Shown here: positions 50,535-59,371 of the stretch, piece by piece
Position numbering within the stretch: the first letter of the stretch is position 1
How the letters are laid out: every line of letters begins with the position of its first letter
Assembly (NCBI RefSeq): GCF_036346295.1
Contig: NZ_CP107819.1
Coordinates: 1,798,001-1,862,000 of the forward strand
From: Streptomyces sp. NBC_00536
GTDB taxonomy: Bacteria; Actinomycetota; Actinomycetes; Streptomycetales; Streptomycetaceae
Reading direction: 5' to 3'
DNA length: 64,000 nucleotides
The notes under the pieces: generated by a model
Told to the model about the DNA's origin: nothing
The model's database searches: none
Seen by the model: the letters and a program-made list of their open reading frames with translations, nothing else
Made by a program: the position numbers and the translations under genes

Positions 50535-51443
50535 GTGAACGACAGCACGACCTTTCGAAACGAAGACCTGCCGGCCCTCTTCCACCACACCGACCAGGCG
50601 GCGATCTCCCGGCAGCGGGAGTCCACTCAGGCCACCCGCGCCCAGTTGCTGCTGCTCGTGACGGCCGCGGCGGCCGGGGCGCTGCCGTCCTCGGCCCGCG
50701 TCGGGTCGCTGCACGTGTTCGGGATGCTGAGCGCGCTGGCGTACGCGGGGGTGCTCGGCGTGGGGGTACGGGCCACCCGGCGCCGGGCCCGCCCGCAGTG
50801 GCAGCTCAACCGCAGCGCGGCGGAGTTCATCAAGTCGCTGGCCTGGCGGTACGCCGTCCACGGGGCGCCGTTCGGCAGCGAGGTGCCCGATGCCCCGCAG
50901 GTGTACGGGACCCGGCTGGAGGCGGGTCTGGACGAGTTGCGCAAGATGGGCTGGGAGGATCCGCGCACGGCCGGGATGGTGCCGGCGGGCGGGGAGATCA
51001 CCGGGGCCATGCACCGGCTGCGGGGGCTCGGCTACCAGGTGCGGCGCGAGACGTACGTCAGGGACCGGCTGATCGAGCAGCGCAAGTGGTACCAGCGCAA
51101 GACGGAGGTGTCGCGGCGGGCCACCGCCGTGTGGTCGTGGTCGATCGTGCTCCTGACCTGTGCGGCGCTGCTGTTCGCGCTGCTGGGGGCCTTCGGCTCG
51201 GGTCCGGGCACGCGGCTGACCGGACTGCTGAGCGCCGCCGCGGCGGCCGGGATCGCCTGGAACGAGGTGCGCCGCCACCATCCGCTGATCGAGGCGCACA
51301 CGCTGATCGAGCAGGACCTGTCCGCGATGATGGTGGTGATGCAGACGACGATCACGGAGTCGCAGTGGCCGTCCGCGGTCTATGAGACCGAGCGGTACGT
51401 CTCCCCGCAGCACACGGACTGGCTGGCCCGCCACAGCAGTTGA
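50535..51443 (+). CDS. SLATT/DUF4231-like membrane effector protein
   Basis: A 302-residue protein with two hydrophobic hairpins: AQLLLLVTAAAAGALP with VFGMLSALAYAGVLGVGV (about 35-80), and VWSWSIVLLTCAALLFALLGAFG with LTGLLSAAAAAGIAW (about 200-250). Charged coiled helices lie between and after. The layout and WYQRKTEVSRRATAVWSW fit the SLATT/DUF4231 families, proposed pore-forming effectors in bacterial conflict systems. GTG at 50535 follows GGGGGG. It lies 88 bp after fxsT beyond a hairpin and faces the SLOG gene, with which SLATT is classically associated. Effector action is inference. Confidence 0.75.
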   Translation: MNDSTTFRNEDLPALFHHTDQAAISRQRESTQATRAQLLLLVTAAAAGALPSSARVGSLHVFGMLSALAYAGVLGVGVRATRRRARPQWQLNRSAAEFIKSLAWRYAVHGAPFGSEVPDAPQVYGTRLEAGLDELRKMGWEDPRTAGMVPAGGEITGAMHRLRGLGYQVRRETYVRDRLIEQRKWYQRKTEVSRRATAVWSWSIVLLTCAALLFALLGAFGSGPGTRLTGLLSAAAAAGIAWNEVRRHHPLIEAHTLIEQDLSAMMVVMQTTITESQWPSAVYETERYVSPQHTDWLARHSS

Positions 51444-51491
51444 GGCGGACGTCGGGAGGGGCGTCGTACGGCGGCCGGACTCAGTCCCGTC

Positions 51492-51971
51492 TCAGTCCCG
51501 TACGACGCCCGCCCGCCACAGGACGGTGACCGGCTTGCCGAGCGAGCGGGCGTAGGCGACGATCTCGGCCGTGCCGCCGTGCCCGCGGGCCGGGAGGCCG
51601 TCCCAGACGGCGACGAGCCGGTCGCAGCTGTCGGCGATGAAGGTGCCCGCCGCGTAGTACGCCTCGTCCGTGGAGCGGGCGAAGTCCAGCCTGATCTCCT
51701 GGGTGGCCAGCCGGCGCAGCCGGTGGTACCCGGCGAGCGGCGCGCCGCCGCCGAAGGTGGCCTCGTAGTCCGCGCTGGGGATCACCACGGTGAGGTCGGC
51801 CCCGCACTGGAGCGCGATGTCGGCGAAGAGCTGGTCTGCTCCCTCCGCGAGGCTGGACAGCGCCTCCAGCGGGCCGTCGTGGCCGTCGAGGACGGCCCGC
51901 AGCCCGTCCTCGACGTGGGCGAGCACCTCGCCGGGAAGGGACCGGTGGCCGGTCACTCCGATGCGTTTCAT
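51492..51971 (-). CDS. SLOG-like nucleotide-sensing protein
   Basis: A 159-residue Rossmannoid protein. It opens with MKRIGVTGHRSLPG and has LSSLAEGADQLFADIALQCGADLTVVIP, the GxTGHR and GAD pattern of the SLOG superfamily, whose members bind nucleotides or NAD-derived signals. The C-terminal SCDRLVAVWDGLPARGHGGTAEIVAYARSLGKPV completes the fold. GGGGAGG stands about seven bases before the ATG at 51971. It is convergent with the SLATT gene, an association after which SLATT (SMODS and SLOG-associating) is named. Probably senses a second messenger for the neighbouring effector; ligand unknown. Confidence 0.82.
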   Translation of the reverse strand: MKRIGVTGHRSLPGEVLAHVEDGLRAVLDGHDGPLEALSSLAEGADQLFADIALQCGADLTVVIPSADYEATFGGGAPLAGYHRLRRLATQEIRLDFARSTDEAYYAAGTFIADSCDRLVAVWDGLPARGHGGTAEIVAYARSLGKPVTVLWRAGVVRD

Positions 51972-52081
51972 GCACGCGCCTCCCCGTGGCAGCCGGACAC
52001 CCTGGACATCCTCCCAGAAGGCGGGGGGACGTCCAGGGTGCGAGCGGGGGCGCACGCGGAGCGGGCCGCGGGCGGTGTCCG

Positions 52082-53029
52082 TCAGTAGACGCTGACCCCG
52101 TAGGCCGCCAGGGCCTCGGTCACCGGCTGGAAGAACGTGGTGCCGCCGCTGGAGCAGTTGCCGCTGCCGCCGGAGGTCAGGCCGATGGCCTTGGTCCCGG
52201 AGTAGAGCGGGCCGCCGCTGTCGCCGGGCTCGGCGCAGACGTTGGTGCGGATCAGGCCGGAGACGATGTCGCCGTTGCCGTAGTTGACGGTGGCGTTGAG
52301 GGCCTGCACCGTGCCGCTGTGGATGCCGGTGGTGGAGCCGCGCCGGGTCACGGACATGCCGACGGTGGCGTTGGCGGCGCTGGTGATGTCCTGGCTGCCG
52401 ACGGTGCCCGCGTGGGCCAGCGAGGTGTTGTCGTAGCGGACCAGGCCGTAGTCGTTGCCGGGGAAGCTGGATCCGACGGTCGCGCCGATCGTGGTGGTGT
52501 GCGCGGTGCTCGTCCACCAGGTGCCCGCGCCGTCGGTGCAGTGCCCGGCGGTGAGCATGTAGTACGTGGTTCCGCTGCGGACGTTGAAGCCGAGCGAGCA
52601 GCGCCAGCCGGAGGCGTAGATCGCGTCGCCGCCCGAGATCAGCTTGCTCAGCTTGCCGGAGGTGCGCTCGACGCGCAGGGCCCCGGCGTCGGCCCCGGCC
52701 TCGTGCTTGATTCTGGCGAGGTCGGTGGCCGAGACGGTGGAGTCGGCGGTCACCACGAGGGTGCCGGTGGCGGGGTCGGTGTACCAGGCGGTGCCCGCGA
52801 CGTCGGCGCGCTGCACCGAGGCGCCGACGGCGGCGAGCCGGTCGGCGCTCAGGCCACCGGAGCCCGCGGCACTGTCGGAGCTGGCGCTGGCCGTCGCGGG
52901 GACGGTGAAGGCGGCGACGGCGGCGAGTCCCGCCGCGAGCGCCGCGAGCCGGGTGCGGGCGCGGGAGCGTCCGCGGGTGGAGGTGGATGTGGGGGTGTGG
53001 GGGGTGTGGGGGATGTGCTTGAAGCTCAT
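52082..53029 (-). CDS. Secreted S1 family (streptogrisin-like) serine protease
   Basis: A 315-residue pre-pro-protease. The signal region ([27 protein letters not shown]) is followed by a pro-segment (about 45-130) and a chymotrypsin-fold catalytic domain: TAGHC (His), [11 protein letters not shown] (Asp) and [14 protein letters not shown] (Ser). Six Cys are placed as in streptogrisins. It degrades extracellular protein. The ATG at 53029 (MSFKHIPH) has GGGAGGAC before it. The N-terminus has His/Thr/Pro-rich residues of low complexity. It lies between the SLOG and DUF1684 genes on the same strand, apparently a separate unit. Confidence 0.94.
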   Translation of the reverse strand: MSFKHIPHTPHTPTSTSTRGRSRARTRLAALAAGLAAVAAFTVPATASASSDSAAGSGGLSADRLAAVGASVQRADVAGTAWYTDPATGTLVVTADSTVSATDLARIKHEAGADAGALRVERTSGKLSKLISGGDAIYASGWRCSLGFNVRSGTTYYMLTAGHCTDGAGTWWTSTAHTTTIGATVGSSFPGNDYGLVRYDNTSLAHAGTVGSQDITSAANATVGMSVTRRGSTTGIHSGTVQALNATVNYGNGDIVSGLIRTNVCAEPGDSGGPLYSGTKAIGLTSGGSGNCSSGGTTFFQPVTEALAAYGVSVY

Positions 53030-53117
53030 TTCTCGTCCTCCCGGAGGGAATCGGGGCGCGGCGGACGCGTGGGCCTGGCCGTGCACCTGACAAGCACTGA
53101 CCGGGAGTGTGGTGGCG

Positions 53118-53942
53118 TCAGATACCGGTAGCAAGGGCTGATTTCAGCCGCCGTTCGCCTGCCGCGACCTCGAACGGCAGGGTGTTCCCGGGCGGCGGGA
53201 AGGGACAGATGAAGTGGTCCGCGAAGGCGCAGGGCGGCAGCAGCGCCCGGTTGAGGTCGACCGCGACCGAGCCGTCGGCGGCCGGCGTGCCGGGCCGCAG
53301 GAACCGGAAGCGGTAGCTGCTCCGGCCACTGGTGGCATCGCCGAAGACCGCCCACAGACTGCCGTCGTCCTCGTCCACGGCGACCTGGAGGGTGTGCGGG
53401 ACGCCCTGGAACGCGAAGGCCAGCTCGCCGCCGAGGCCGAGGCCGCGGGTGCGCCCGTCGGCGTTCTCGACCTGTACGGTCCGGTCCTCGCCGTACGCGC
53501 GGAAGCGGCCCGGGAGCGCGTACGCCGGGTCGTACGGGGTGGCTTCGACCGTCTCGAAGGCGCCGCGGGCCGGGGAGTCCGGGTCGTGGACGCGGACCGC
53601 CCAGGCCCCTTCGCGCCGGATCACCGCGAGCCGTACGGCGGCCGCCGCGATCCGGGAGCCGGAGACCGGGCCGTCGTCGGCGGCGAGCACCGCCTCCCCC
53701 GCGAAGGGCTCGCCGTCGAGGGTGAGCCCGTCCGCGGGGGCGGCGGTGAGGACGACTCCGCCGTCCGTCTCGCGCCACACCCCGGGAACGTCCGGAATTC
53801 GACCCTCCGGGTAATCGGCGAGCCAGTGGGTGCCGGTGAGGGCCAGCGGGCCGTAGGGGGCGGACACCGTGTCCACCCGGTGGGCGTGCCAGCGCTTCCA
53901 GGCGGCGGGGGCGTCGGCCGTATCGGCAGTGTCGGTAACCAT
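53118..53942 (-). CDS. DUF1684 domain protein
   Basis: A 274-residue cytoplasmic protein. The C-terminal signature [38 protein letters not shown] is characteristic of DUF1684, with the His, Cys and Pro-rich loop; the middle beta-rich part ([34 protein letters not shown]) also fits. The function is unknown. The ATG at 53942 has only a weak ribosome site. No obvious operon partner. Confidence 0.85.
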   Translation of the reverse strand: MVTDTADTADAPAAWKRWHAHRVDTVSAPYGPLALTGTHWLADYPEGRIPDVPGVWRETDGGVVLTAAPADGLTLDGEPFAGEAVLAADDGPVSGSRIAAAAVRLAVIRREGAWAVRVHDPDSPARGAFETVEATPYDPAYALPGRFRAYGEDRTVQVENADGRTRGLGLGGELAFAFQGVPHTLQVAVDEDDGSLWAVFGDATSGRSSYRFRFLRPGTPAADGSVAVDLNRALLPPCAFADHFICPFPPPGNTLPFEVAAGERRLKSALATGI

Positions 53943-54027
53943 ATGCGGTCACATTTCCACACCGGCACCCCGTACCGAGGCCACCGGCGTCGCAAGGTAC
54001 GCCGTACGGACCTGCCCTGACGCGACC

Positions 54028-55230
54028 TCAGCAGCCGCAGTCGCACCCGCAGTCACAGCAGTCGCACCCATCGCAGCAACCGCCGTCACAGCCGCACCCG
54101 TCGCAGCCGCCGCAGTCACAGTCGCAGTCGTCGCACCACGCGTCCCGCTTCTTCCGGGACCAGGGCCCTTCGAAGTCGGTGCAGCACAGCTGGCAGGTGC
54201 AGAACAGGCCTATGGACACCGCGCAGCCCGCGAGCAGGCCGCGGCGCGGCTTCTGCGGCGGCGGCGGAGCGCCGAAGCCGCCGCCCCCGTGCCCCGGGTC
54301 CCAGGAGGGCGGCGCCGTACCGAACCCCTGCTCCGGGCCGTGACCGGCGGAGGCGGTGCCCGTGTGCCCGCAGGAGCTCATGCCGAAGGCGCGGTCCACC
54401 GAGGTGCGCAGCTCGTGGACCAGCAGCCGGTGCGCGAGCCCCGCGTCCACGAACTCGGCCTCCCGCAGCGCCAGCCGGATCCCGTGCAGCGCGTCGTCGC
54501 ACAGCCGCCGGGCCTCGCTGAGCGGGGTCCCGGTGGCCGTCAGCGGGTTCCAGGCCCCCGCCGCGGCGTCCGCGGCCTGATCCTCGACCGCGTCCAGCAG
54601 GTGCGCGAGCCGCCCGAAGTACCGGCCCGCCTCGGCGAGCGCGGGGGCGTTGCCGGGCCGCCCGGCCAAGGTCGCGGTATGCGCGAAGGCGGCGGCCGTG
54701 GCGGTCTCGGTCGGCTCGGTCACCCGCAGCACCGGCGTGCCCGGTCCGGCCAGCGCCTCGATGCCGCCCTGGCGGTCCACCGCGTCCACGAGCACCGCGG
54801 TGTCGAAGCCGAGGGAGGCCCCGGTGCGGGCTCCGGCCCGGTCCCAGCGCCGGGCCACGGTGCGCGCGGCGGCGGCCAGCGGAGCGCGTGCCAACAGGCC
54901 GTCCCGGTCGGCCACGTGGTCCCGTACCTTCGCCGAGGCGAGCACCAGGGAGACGGCCGCGGCGAGCCGCGCGCCCTCGCCGTTGGCCACCGGAGCGGTG
55001 CGCATCCCGCGCAGTGGACAGGGGCCCGCCGTGCGCCGTGCGCCCGGGGCCGGCCCGGACTGAGCCTCCGTCAGAACGGAGACGAGCAGCCCGTCGTAGT
55101 TGGTGACGACCCTCGCGAACTGTCCGTGGTCCCCACGAAGTGCCAGGCACAGGCCGCAGAGATGGGCCATCCATTCCGTTTTGAACCGGTCTCCGAGCCG
55201 GTGCGTGCAGGGTCTGACAATGCCGAACAA
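54028..55230 (-). CDS. DUF5685 family protein with extreme Cys-rich C-terminus
   Basis: A 400-residue protein starting MFGIVRPCTHRLGDRFKTEWMAHLCGLCLALRGDHGQFARV, with Cys and His that could bind metal. The middle is helical. After a Pro/Gly-rich linker come a short hydrophobic stretch (LLAGCAVSIGLFCTCQLCC) and a last 35-residue tail containing 16 Cys with Asp and Gly. TTG at 55230 is chosen because GGGGGA stands five bases upstream; the ATG at 55251 lacks a site. The family occurs beside sflA in Streptomyces as I recall, but no function is known. A metal-binding or membrane-attached role is possible. Confidence 0.85.
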   Translation of the reverse strand: MFGIVRPCTHRLGDRFKTEWMAHLCGLCLALRGDHGQFARVVTNYDGLLVSVLTEAQSGPAPGARRTAGPCPLRGMRTAPVANGEGARLAAAVSLVLASAKVRDHVADRDGLLARAPLAAAARTVARRWDRAGARTGASLGFDTAVLVDAVDRQGGIEALAGPGTPVLRVTEPTETATAAAFAHTATLAGRPGNAPALAEAGRYFGRLAHLLDAVEDQAADAAAGAWNPLTATGTPLSEARRLCDDALHGIRLALREAEFVDAGLAHRLLVHELRTSVDRAFGMSSCGHTGTASAGHGPEQGFGTAPPSWDPGHGGGGFGAPPPPQKPRRGLLAGCAVSIGLFCTCQLCCTDFEGPWSRKKRDAWCDDCDCDCGGCDGCGCDGGCCDGCDCCDCGCDCGC

Positions 55231-55513
55231 GTGGTTCCCCCGTGGTGTCAAGCGCGTGCGTGCGGGGCATCGTATCGAGCCGGGCCCTTCACCCGTACGT
55301 CCCCTGCGGTCACCCGGACGGATGCAGCGGTCGTATTTTCACTCAGTCAGCAGCGGTAAGCGCCGGGAACCTTGGCCGCGCACCGGATGTTCTGCACCAG
55401 TACCGTCACGAAACCCCTGCGCGGCGACTATCCACTTGGCGCGTTGTCAGCATCATGGTCGACCATAGGGACGCGGAGAGAAGACAGACAGACCCCGGTG
55501 AAAGGAGGCGTCC

Positions 55514-55972
55514 ATGGGTTCGGTACGCAAGGCGAGTGCCTGGCTGGGTCTCGTTGAGGACAGCAGCGACGAGCGTTACTACGACGACGAGTACGCGGAG
55601 GCCGCGGCGCAGAGCAACCACACGGGCGGTGTCGAGCGCGAGCAGTGGGTCACCGACCCGCGGGTCAAGGTGGCGTCCGAGTCGGCCGTCGAGCAGGGCC
55701 GGCGGATCGCCACGGTGACCCCCGACGGCTTCCGCGACGCGCGGGGCATCGGCGAGCTGTTCCGCGAGGGCGTGCCCGTCATCGTGAACCTGTCGTCGAT
55801 GGACCCGGGCGACGCGAAGCGCGTGGTCGACTTCGCGGCCGGCCTGACCTTCGGCCTGCGCGGCTCGATCGAGCGGGTGGCGACCAGAGTCTTCCTGCTG
55901 ACCCCGGCCGACACCCAGATCGTCAGCGGCGAGCCCGGTGGGCGCACGCGCGACTTCTTCAACCAGAGCTGA
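55514..55972 (+). CDS. sflA: SepF-like division protein SflA
   Basis: A 152-residue protein. The N-terminus [16 protein letters not shown] is a membrane-targeting amphipathic helix, and a short acidic linker leads to the SepF core (residues about 62-145: [68 protein letters not shown]). The genus has SepF plus two SepF-like proteins; the position next to gcdH and the DUF5685 gene fits SflA, which limits where Z-rings form in aerial hyphae. AAAGGAGG precedes the ATG at 55514. Convergent with gcdH, 9 bp apart. Confidence 0.9.
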   Translation: MGSVRKASAWLGLVEDSSDERYYDDEYAEAAAQSNHTGGVEREQWVTDPRVKVASESAVEQGRRIATVTPDGFRDARGIGELFREGVPVIVNLSSMDPGDAKRVVDFAAGLTFGLRGSIERVATRVFLLTPADTQIVSGEPGGRTRDFFNQS

Positions 55973-55981
55973 GGGGGGCGC

Positions 55982-57166
55982 TCACCGGAAGGCGTCGAGG
56001 CCGGTGAGTGCCTTGCCCAGGACCAGCTGGTGCATCTCGACGGTGCCCTCGTAGGTGAGCACCGATTCGAGGTTCGTGGCGTGCCGCATGACGGGGTACT
56101 CCAGGGAGATCCCGTTCGCGCCGAGGATCGTCCGCGCGGTGCGGCAGATGTCGATCGCCTCGCGGACGTTGTTGAGCTTGCCGAAGCTGATCTGCTCCGG
56201 CCGCAGGGTGCCCGCGTCCATGCGGCGGCCCAGGTGGTGGGCGAGCAGGATGCCCTTGTGCAGTTCCAGGGCCATGTCCGCGAGCTTGGCCTGGGTGAGC
56301 TGGAAGCCGCCGATCGGCTTCCCGAACTGCTCGCGCGTCTTCGCGTAACCGAGCGCGGACTCGAAGCTGGCGCGCGCCGCGCCCATGGATCCCCAGATGA
56401 TCCCGTACCGCGCGTGACTGAGGCAGCCCAGCGGCCCCTTGAGCCCGGTCACCTCCGGAAGCACCGCGTCCGCGGGCAGCCGTACGTCGTCCATGACCAG
56501 CTCGCTGGTCACCGAGGCGCGCAGCGACCACTTGTGCTTGATCTCGGGCGCGGAGAAGCCCGCACTGTCCGTCGGAACGACGAACCCCCGGATCCCCTCT
56601 TCGGTCTGCGCCCACACCACGGCGACGGCCGCGACGCTGCCGTTGGTGATCCACATCTTGCGGCCGTTCAGCACCCAGTCGGTGCCGTCACGCTTGGCGT
56701 GGGTCCTCATGGCAGCAGGGTCCGAGCCCACGTCGGGCTCGGTCAGCCCGAAGCAGCCGATCAGCTCACCGGCCGCCATCCCGGGCAGCCAGCGCTGCTT
56801 CTGCTCCTCGGAGCCGTACTTCCAGATCGCGTACATGGCGAGCGAACCCTGTACGGAGACGAGGGAGCGGATCCCTGAGTCGGCGGCCTCCAGCTCCAGG
56901 CAGGCCAGCCCGTACTGGACGGCGCTGGCGCCCGCGCAGCCGTACCCGGTCAGGGACATCCCGAGCGCGCCGATGGCCCCCAGCTCCCGGGCCAGCTCCC
57001 GGATCCCGGGCAGCTCGCCGCTCTCGTACCACTCGGCGACGTACGGCAGCACGCGGTCGGCCGCCCAGTCCCGGACGGTGTCCCGGACCGCGAGGTCCTC
57101 GGGGCCGAGCAGCTCGTCGAGCCCGAGGGGGTCGGTGGGGACGAAGGGGGTTTTCGACGCGGACAC
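55982..57166 (-). CDS. gcdH: Glutaryl-CoA dehydrogenase-type acyl-CoA dehydrogenase
   Basis: A 394-residue flavoprotein with GCFGLTEPDVGSDPAAMRTHAKR, WITNGSVAAVAVVWAQ, TREQFGKPIGGFQLTQAKLADM and TYEGTVEMHQLVLGKALTG, where the Glu is the catalytic base. The pattern YEGTxxMHxLVLG and an Arg in HARYGIIWG are typical of glutaryl-CoA dehydrogenase, which turns glutaryl-CoA into crotonyl-CoA in lysine and tryptophan breakdown. GTG at 57166 follows GGGAGG by six bases; the longer frame is not credible. A weak copy of the TetR palindrome (57195-57215) lies just upstream. Confidence 0.92.
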   Translation of the reverse strand: MSASKTPFVPTDPLGLDELLGPEDLAVRDTVRDWAADRVLPYVAEWYESGELPGIRELARELGAIGALGMSLTGYGCAGASAVQYGLACLELEAADSGIRSLVSVQGSLAMYAIWKYGSEEQKQRWLPGMAAGELIGCFGLTEPDVGSDPAAMRTHAKRDGTDWVLNGRKMWITNGSVAAVAVVWAQTEEGIRGFVVPTDSAGFSAPEIKHKWSLRASVTSELVMDDVRLPADAVLPEVTGLKGPLGCLSHARYGIIWGSMGAARASFESALGYAKTREQFGKPIGGFQLTQAKLADMALELHKGILLAHHLGRRMDAGTLRPEQISFGKLNNVREAIDICRTARTILGANGISLEYPVMRHATNLESVLTYEGTVEMHQLVLGKALTGLDAFR

Positions 57167-57194
57167 GAGGGCCTCCCGGCGGGCCTGAGGACGA

Positions 57195-57215
57195 AACCTA
57201 GCGCTGCAAGTTAGC
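57195..57215. promoter_or_regulatory. Weak third copy of the TetR palindrome
   Basis: AACCTAGCGCTGCAAGTTAGC matches AAACTAGCGTCGGTAGTTTTC (6507-6527) at 14 of 21 positions with the same TAGCG-N5-AGTT spacing. It lies 29 bp before gcdH. It may be a low-affinity member of the same regulon or a chance match. Confidence 0.35.
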
Positions 57216-57243
57216 CACCGTTCACCCCCCGGGTCCACCCCCA

Positions 57244-57466
57244 CCCCCGTGACCCCGCCCTCAATCGCCGGGCGGGCTGAGGTGTGCCCTCAATCGCCGG
57301 GCGGGCTGGTGTTGCCTCCGGCGGGCCCTCAAACGCCGGGCAGGCTGAAATTGCCCACCCCAAGCCCCGCCGGCGTTTGAGGCGCGGGGTCCGGGGCGGA
57401 GCCCCGGGGAACGGTGGAAGGGCGGGGAGGGGCAGGCCCCGCGCAGCGGAACCCCCCGGCCCGGGG
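57244..57466. repeat. Inverted repeat block between gcdH and the MFS gene
   Basis: No gene lies here. CCTCAAACGCCGG (57327-57339) pairs exactly with CCGGCGTTTGAGG (57370-57382), a 13-bp stem with a 30-nt loop. The right arm belongs to the CCCCGCCGGCG element also found at 3635, 3787 and 63411; further inverted relatives (CCCTCAATCGCCGGGCGGGCT) occur at about 57259 and 57289. The block could be a processing or termination signal. Confidence 0.7.
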
Positions 57467-59092
57467 TCAGGAGGAGCGTCGGGCGGCGGGACCCGCGACC
57501 GGGTCCGGGCAGGGGCCCGACTGCCCGGGGATCCGTACCGGCTCGGCGGGACCCGGCTCGGCCTCCAGCCCCCGCGGCAGCTTCAACGCCATCGCCGCCC
57601 CCGCGAGCAACAGCACCGCACTCACCCCGAGCGTCACGTGCAGCCCGTGCACAAAGGAGTGCCGGGCGGCGGAGTAGAGCGACTCCCCCGCGGGCCCGCC
57701 CAGGCGCCGCGCGATCTGATACGCCTCGCCGAGCGAATGCGCGGCCCGCCCCGAATCGGCCGCCGAAACCCCCGGCACCTCCCGCAGCCCCGGCATGTAC
57801 GCCGCGTTCATGACGCTGCCGAGCAGCGCGATGCCCATGCCCGCACCGAGCTGGTAGGAGGTCTCGCCGATGGCCGCCGCACCCCCCGCCTTGCTGGCCG
57901 GAGCCTCGCTCAGCATGGACTCGTACGCCCCGAAGAGCGTGGTCTGGAGTCCGAAGCCCAGCAGCACGAAGCCGAAGGTGAGCAGCCAGGGCCGGTCGTC
58001 CAGGCCCATCAGCGTGAGCAGCAGCACGGCGCACGCGGTGAGGGTGAAGCCGAGCGAGACCATCGTGCGCGGGCCGACCCGCTGGAGGGTGTACGAGCCG
58101 GTGGCGCCCGCCGCCATCGCCGCGAAGGTGAGCGGCAGCAGCCGCAGACCGGTCTGCAGCGGGGTCAGGTGCAGCACGAGCTGGAGGTACTGGACGGCGA
58201 TCAGTTCGAGGCCGACCAGCGCCAGCATGGCGAGCACGATGCAGGCCACGGAGGTGGTGAAGGCGGCGCGGGAGAACATCCCGATGTCGACGAGGGGGTG
58301 CTTGCGCCGCTTCTGGCGGCGTACGAACAGCACCAGCAGCACCGCGCCGATCAGCAGCGGCGCCAGCGCCCCGGCTTCGAGGAAGGTCCGGTCGGCGCCC
58401 GCGCGCTTGACCCCGAACACCGTGGCGAGCACGCCCCCGGCGGCCATGAGCGCGCCGAGCACGTCCCACGGCCCGCCGCCCGTCCCCTTGGACTCGGGCA
58501 GCAGCCAGCGGCCCAGCGGCAGGATGAGCGCCATCAGCGGGATGTTGATGAGGAAGACGGAGCCCCACCAGAAGTGCTGGACGAGGAAGCCGCCGATGAC
58601 GGGACCGCCGGCCGCGCCCACGGCGGCGACCGCGGTCCAGATGCCGATGGCGAGGGCCCGCTCGCGGCGGTCGGGGAAGACGGTGCGCAGGATCGACAGG
58701 GTGGCGGGCATGATCATCGCACCGCCGGTGCCGAGCAGGGCGCGCGCGGCGATGAGCAGCTGGGCGTTGTCGGCGAGGGCGGCGATCGCGGAGGCGAGGC
58801 CGAAGAGCCCGTAGCCGAGCAGCAGGATCCGGCGGCGGCCGACCCGGTCGCCGAGCGTGCCGAAGAGGATCAGCAGCGAGGCGCAGACCAGGGGGTAGGC
58901 GTCGACGATCCACAGCAGCTCGACCGCGCCGGGGCGCAGGTCCTCGGTGACCGAGGGGACGGCCACGTGCAGGATCGTCGAGTCGAGCGCGACGAGGAGC
59001 AGGCTGACGCAGAGGACGGCCAGTACGGCCCAGCGGTTGGCGCCGCCCGCGAGCGCGCCGAGCCGCTGCCGGAGGGTGTTCGTCCCCGACAT
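57467..59092 (-). CDS. MFS multidrug exporter, DHA2 (14-TMS) family
   Basis: A 541-residue exporter with about 14 hydrophobic helices. Motifs are LVALDSTILHVAVPSVTEDL (motif D1), LLIFGTLGDRVGRRRILLLGY (motif A, GxLaDrxGrkR) and GGPVIGGFLVQHFWWGSVFLINIP (motif C, antiporter). It should expel drugs by proton antiport. GGGAGG precedes the ATG at 59092. It is divergent from the mannosyltransferase gene and has no regulator beside it. Confidence 0.93.
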   Translation of the reverse strand: MSGTNTLRQRLGALAGGANRWAVLAVLCVSLLLVALDSTILHVAVPSVTEDLRPGAVELLWIVDAYPLVCASLLILFGTLGDRVGRRRILLLGYGLFGLASAIAALADNAQLLIAARALLGTGGAMIMPATLSILRTVFPDRRERALAIGIWTAVAAVGAAGGPVIGGFLVQHFWWGSVFLINIPLMALILPLGRWLLPESKGTGGGPWDVLGALMAAGGVLATVFGVKRAGADRTFLEAGALAPLLIGAVLLVLFVRRQKRRKHPLVDIGMFSRAAFTTSVACIVLAMLALVGLELIAVQYLQLVLHLTPLQTGLRLLPLTFAAMAAGATGSYTLQRVGPRTMVSLGFTLTACAVLLLTLMGLDDRPWLLTFGFVLLGFGLQTTLFGAYESMLSEAPASKAGGAAAIGETSYQLGAGMGIALLGSVMNAAYMPGLREVPGVSAADSGRAAHSLGEAYQIARRLGGPAGESLYSAARHSFVHGLHVTLGVSAVLLLAGAAMALKLPRGLEAEPGPAEPVRIPGQSGPCPDPVAGPAARRSS

Positions 59093-59362
59093 GCATCTAC
59101 CTCCCAGGTGATCCCTCGCCTCGGCGGACCAGCGTCCGACGGCCACGGATGGCGGCGTCCCACGGGGTCCGGCATCGACGCGCGAGTGAACGGACAGCGT
59201 ACGCGAGTTCGAGCCATCGCTCACGTGGCCAAGCTCTCATCCCGGTCACGGTCTTTCCGGTGCGGTGCACCCTCGCCCAGCGCCCTCCTTCCCCCTCCGC
59301 CACCGGGGTACGCGCCAGGTCACGGGCCGTGGTCCGCTCCGCGGGCCCCGATAATCGTTCCC
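59093..59362. other. Intergenic region before the mannosyltransferase gene
   Basis: The 270-bp gap between divergent genes has GATAAT (59350-59355) seven bases before the GTG at 59363 and a dyad ATCGTTC-CCGT-GAACGAT (59354-59371) overlapping that start codon. Otherwise nothing distinct is visible. Confidence 0.5.
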
Positions 59363-59371
59363 GTGAACGAT
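59350..59371 (+). promoter_or_regulatory. -10 box and dyad over a leaderless GTG
   Basis: GATAAT (59350-59355) is seven bases before GTG 59363, and no ribosome site precedes it, so the message is probably leaderless. The palindrome ATCGTTC (59354-59360)/GAACGAT (59365-59371) covers both -10 and start and could serve as operator. Confidence 0.5.

Noticed and set aside
46283..50626. Very long open frame antisense to fxsT
   Set aside because: It is the usual by-product of high GC3 on the coding strand; the protein is low-complexity (Gly, Arg, Val, Asp) with no domain, whereas fxsT has clear motifs.
57284..59362. Giant fusion upstream of the PIG-V-like gene
   Set aside because: The open frame is antisense shadow of the MFS exporter; the real start is the GTG at 59363 behind GATAAT.
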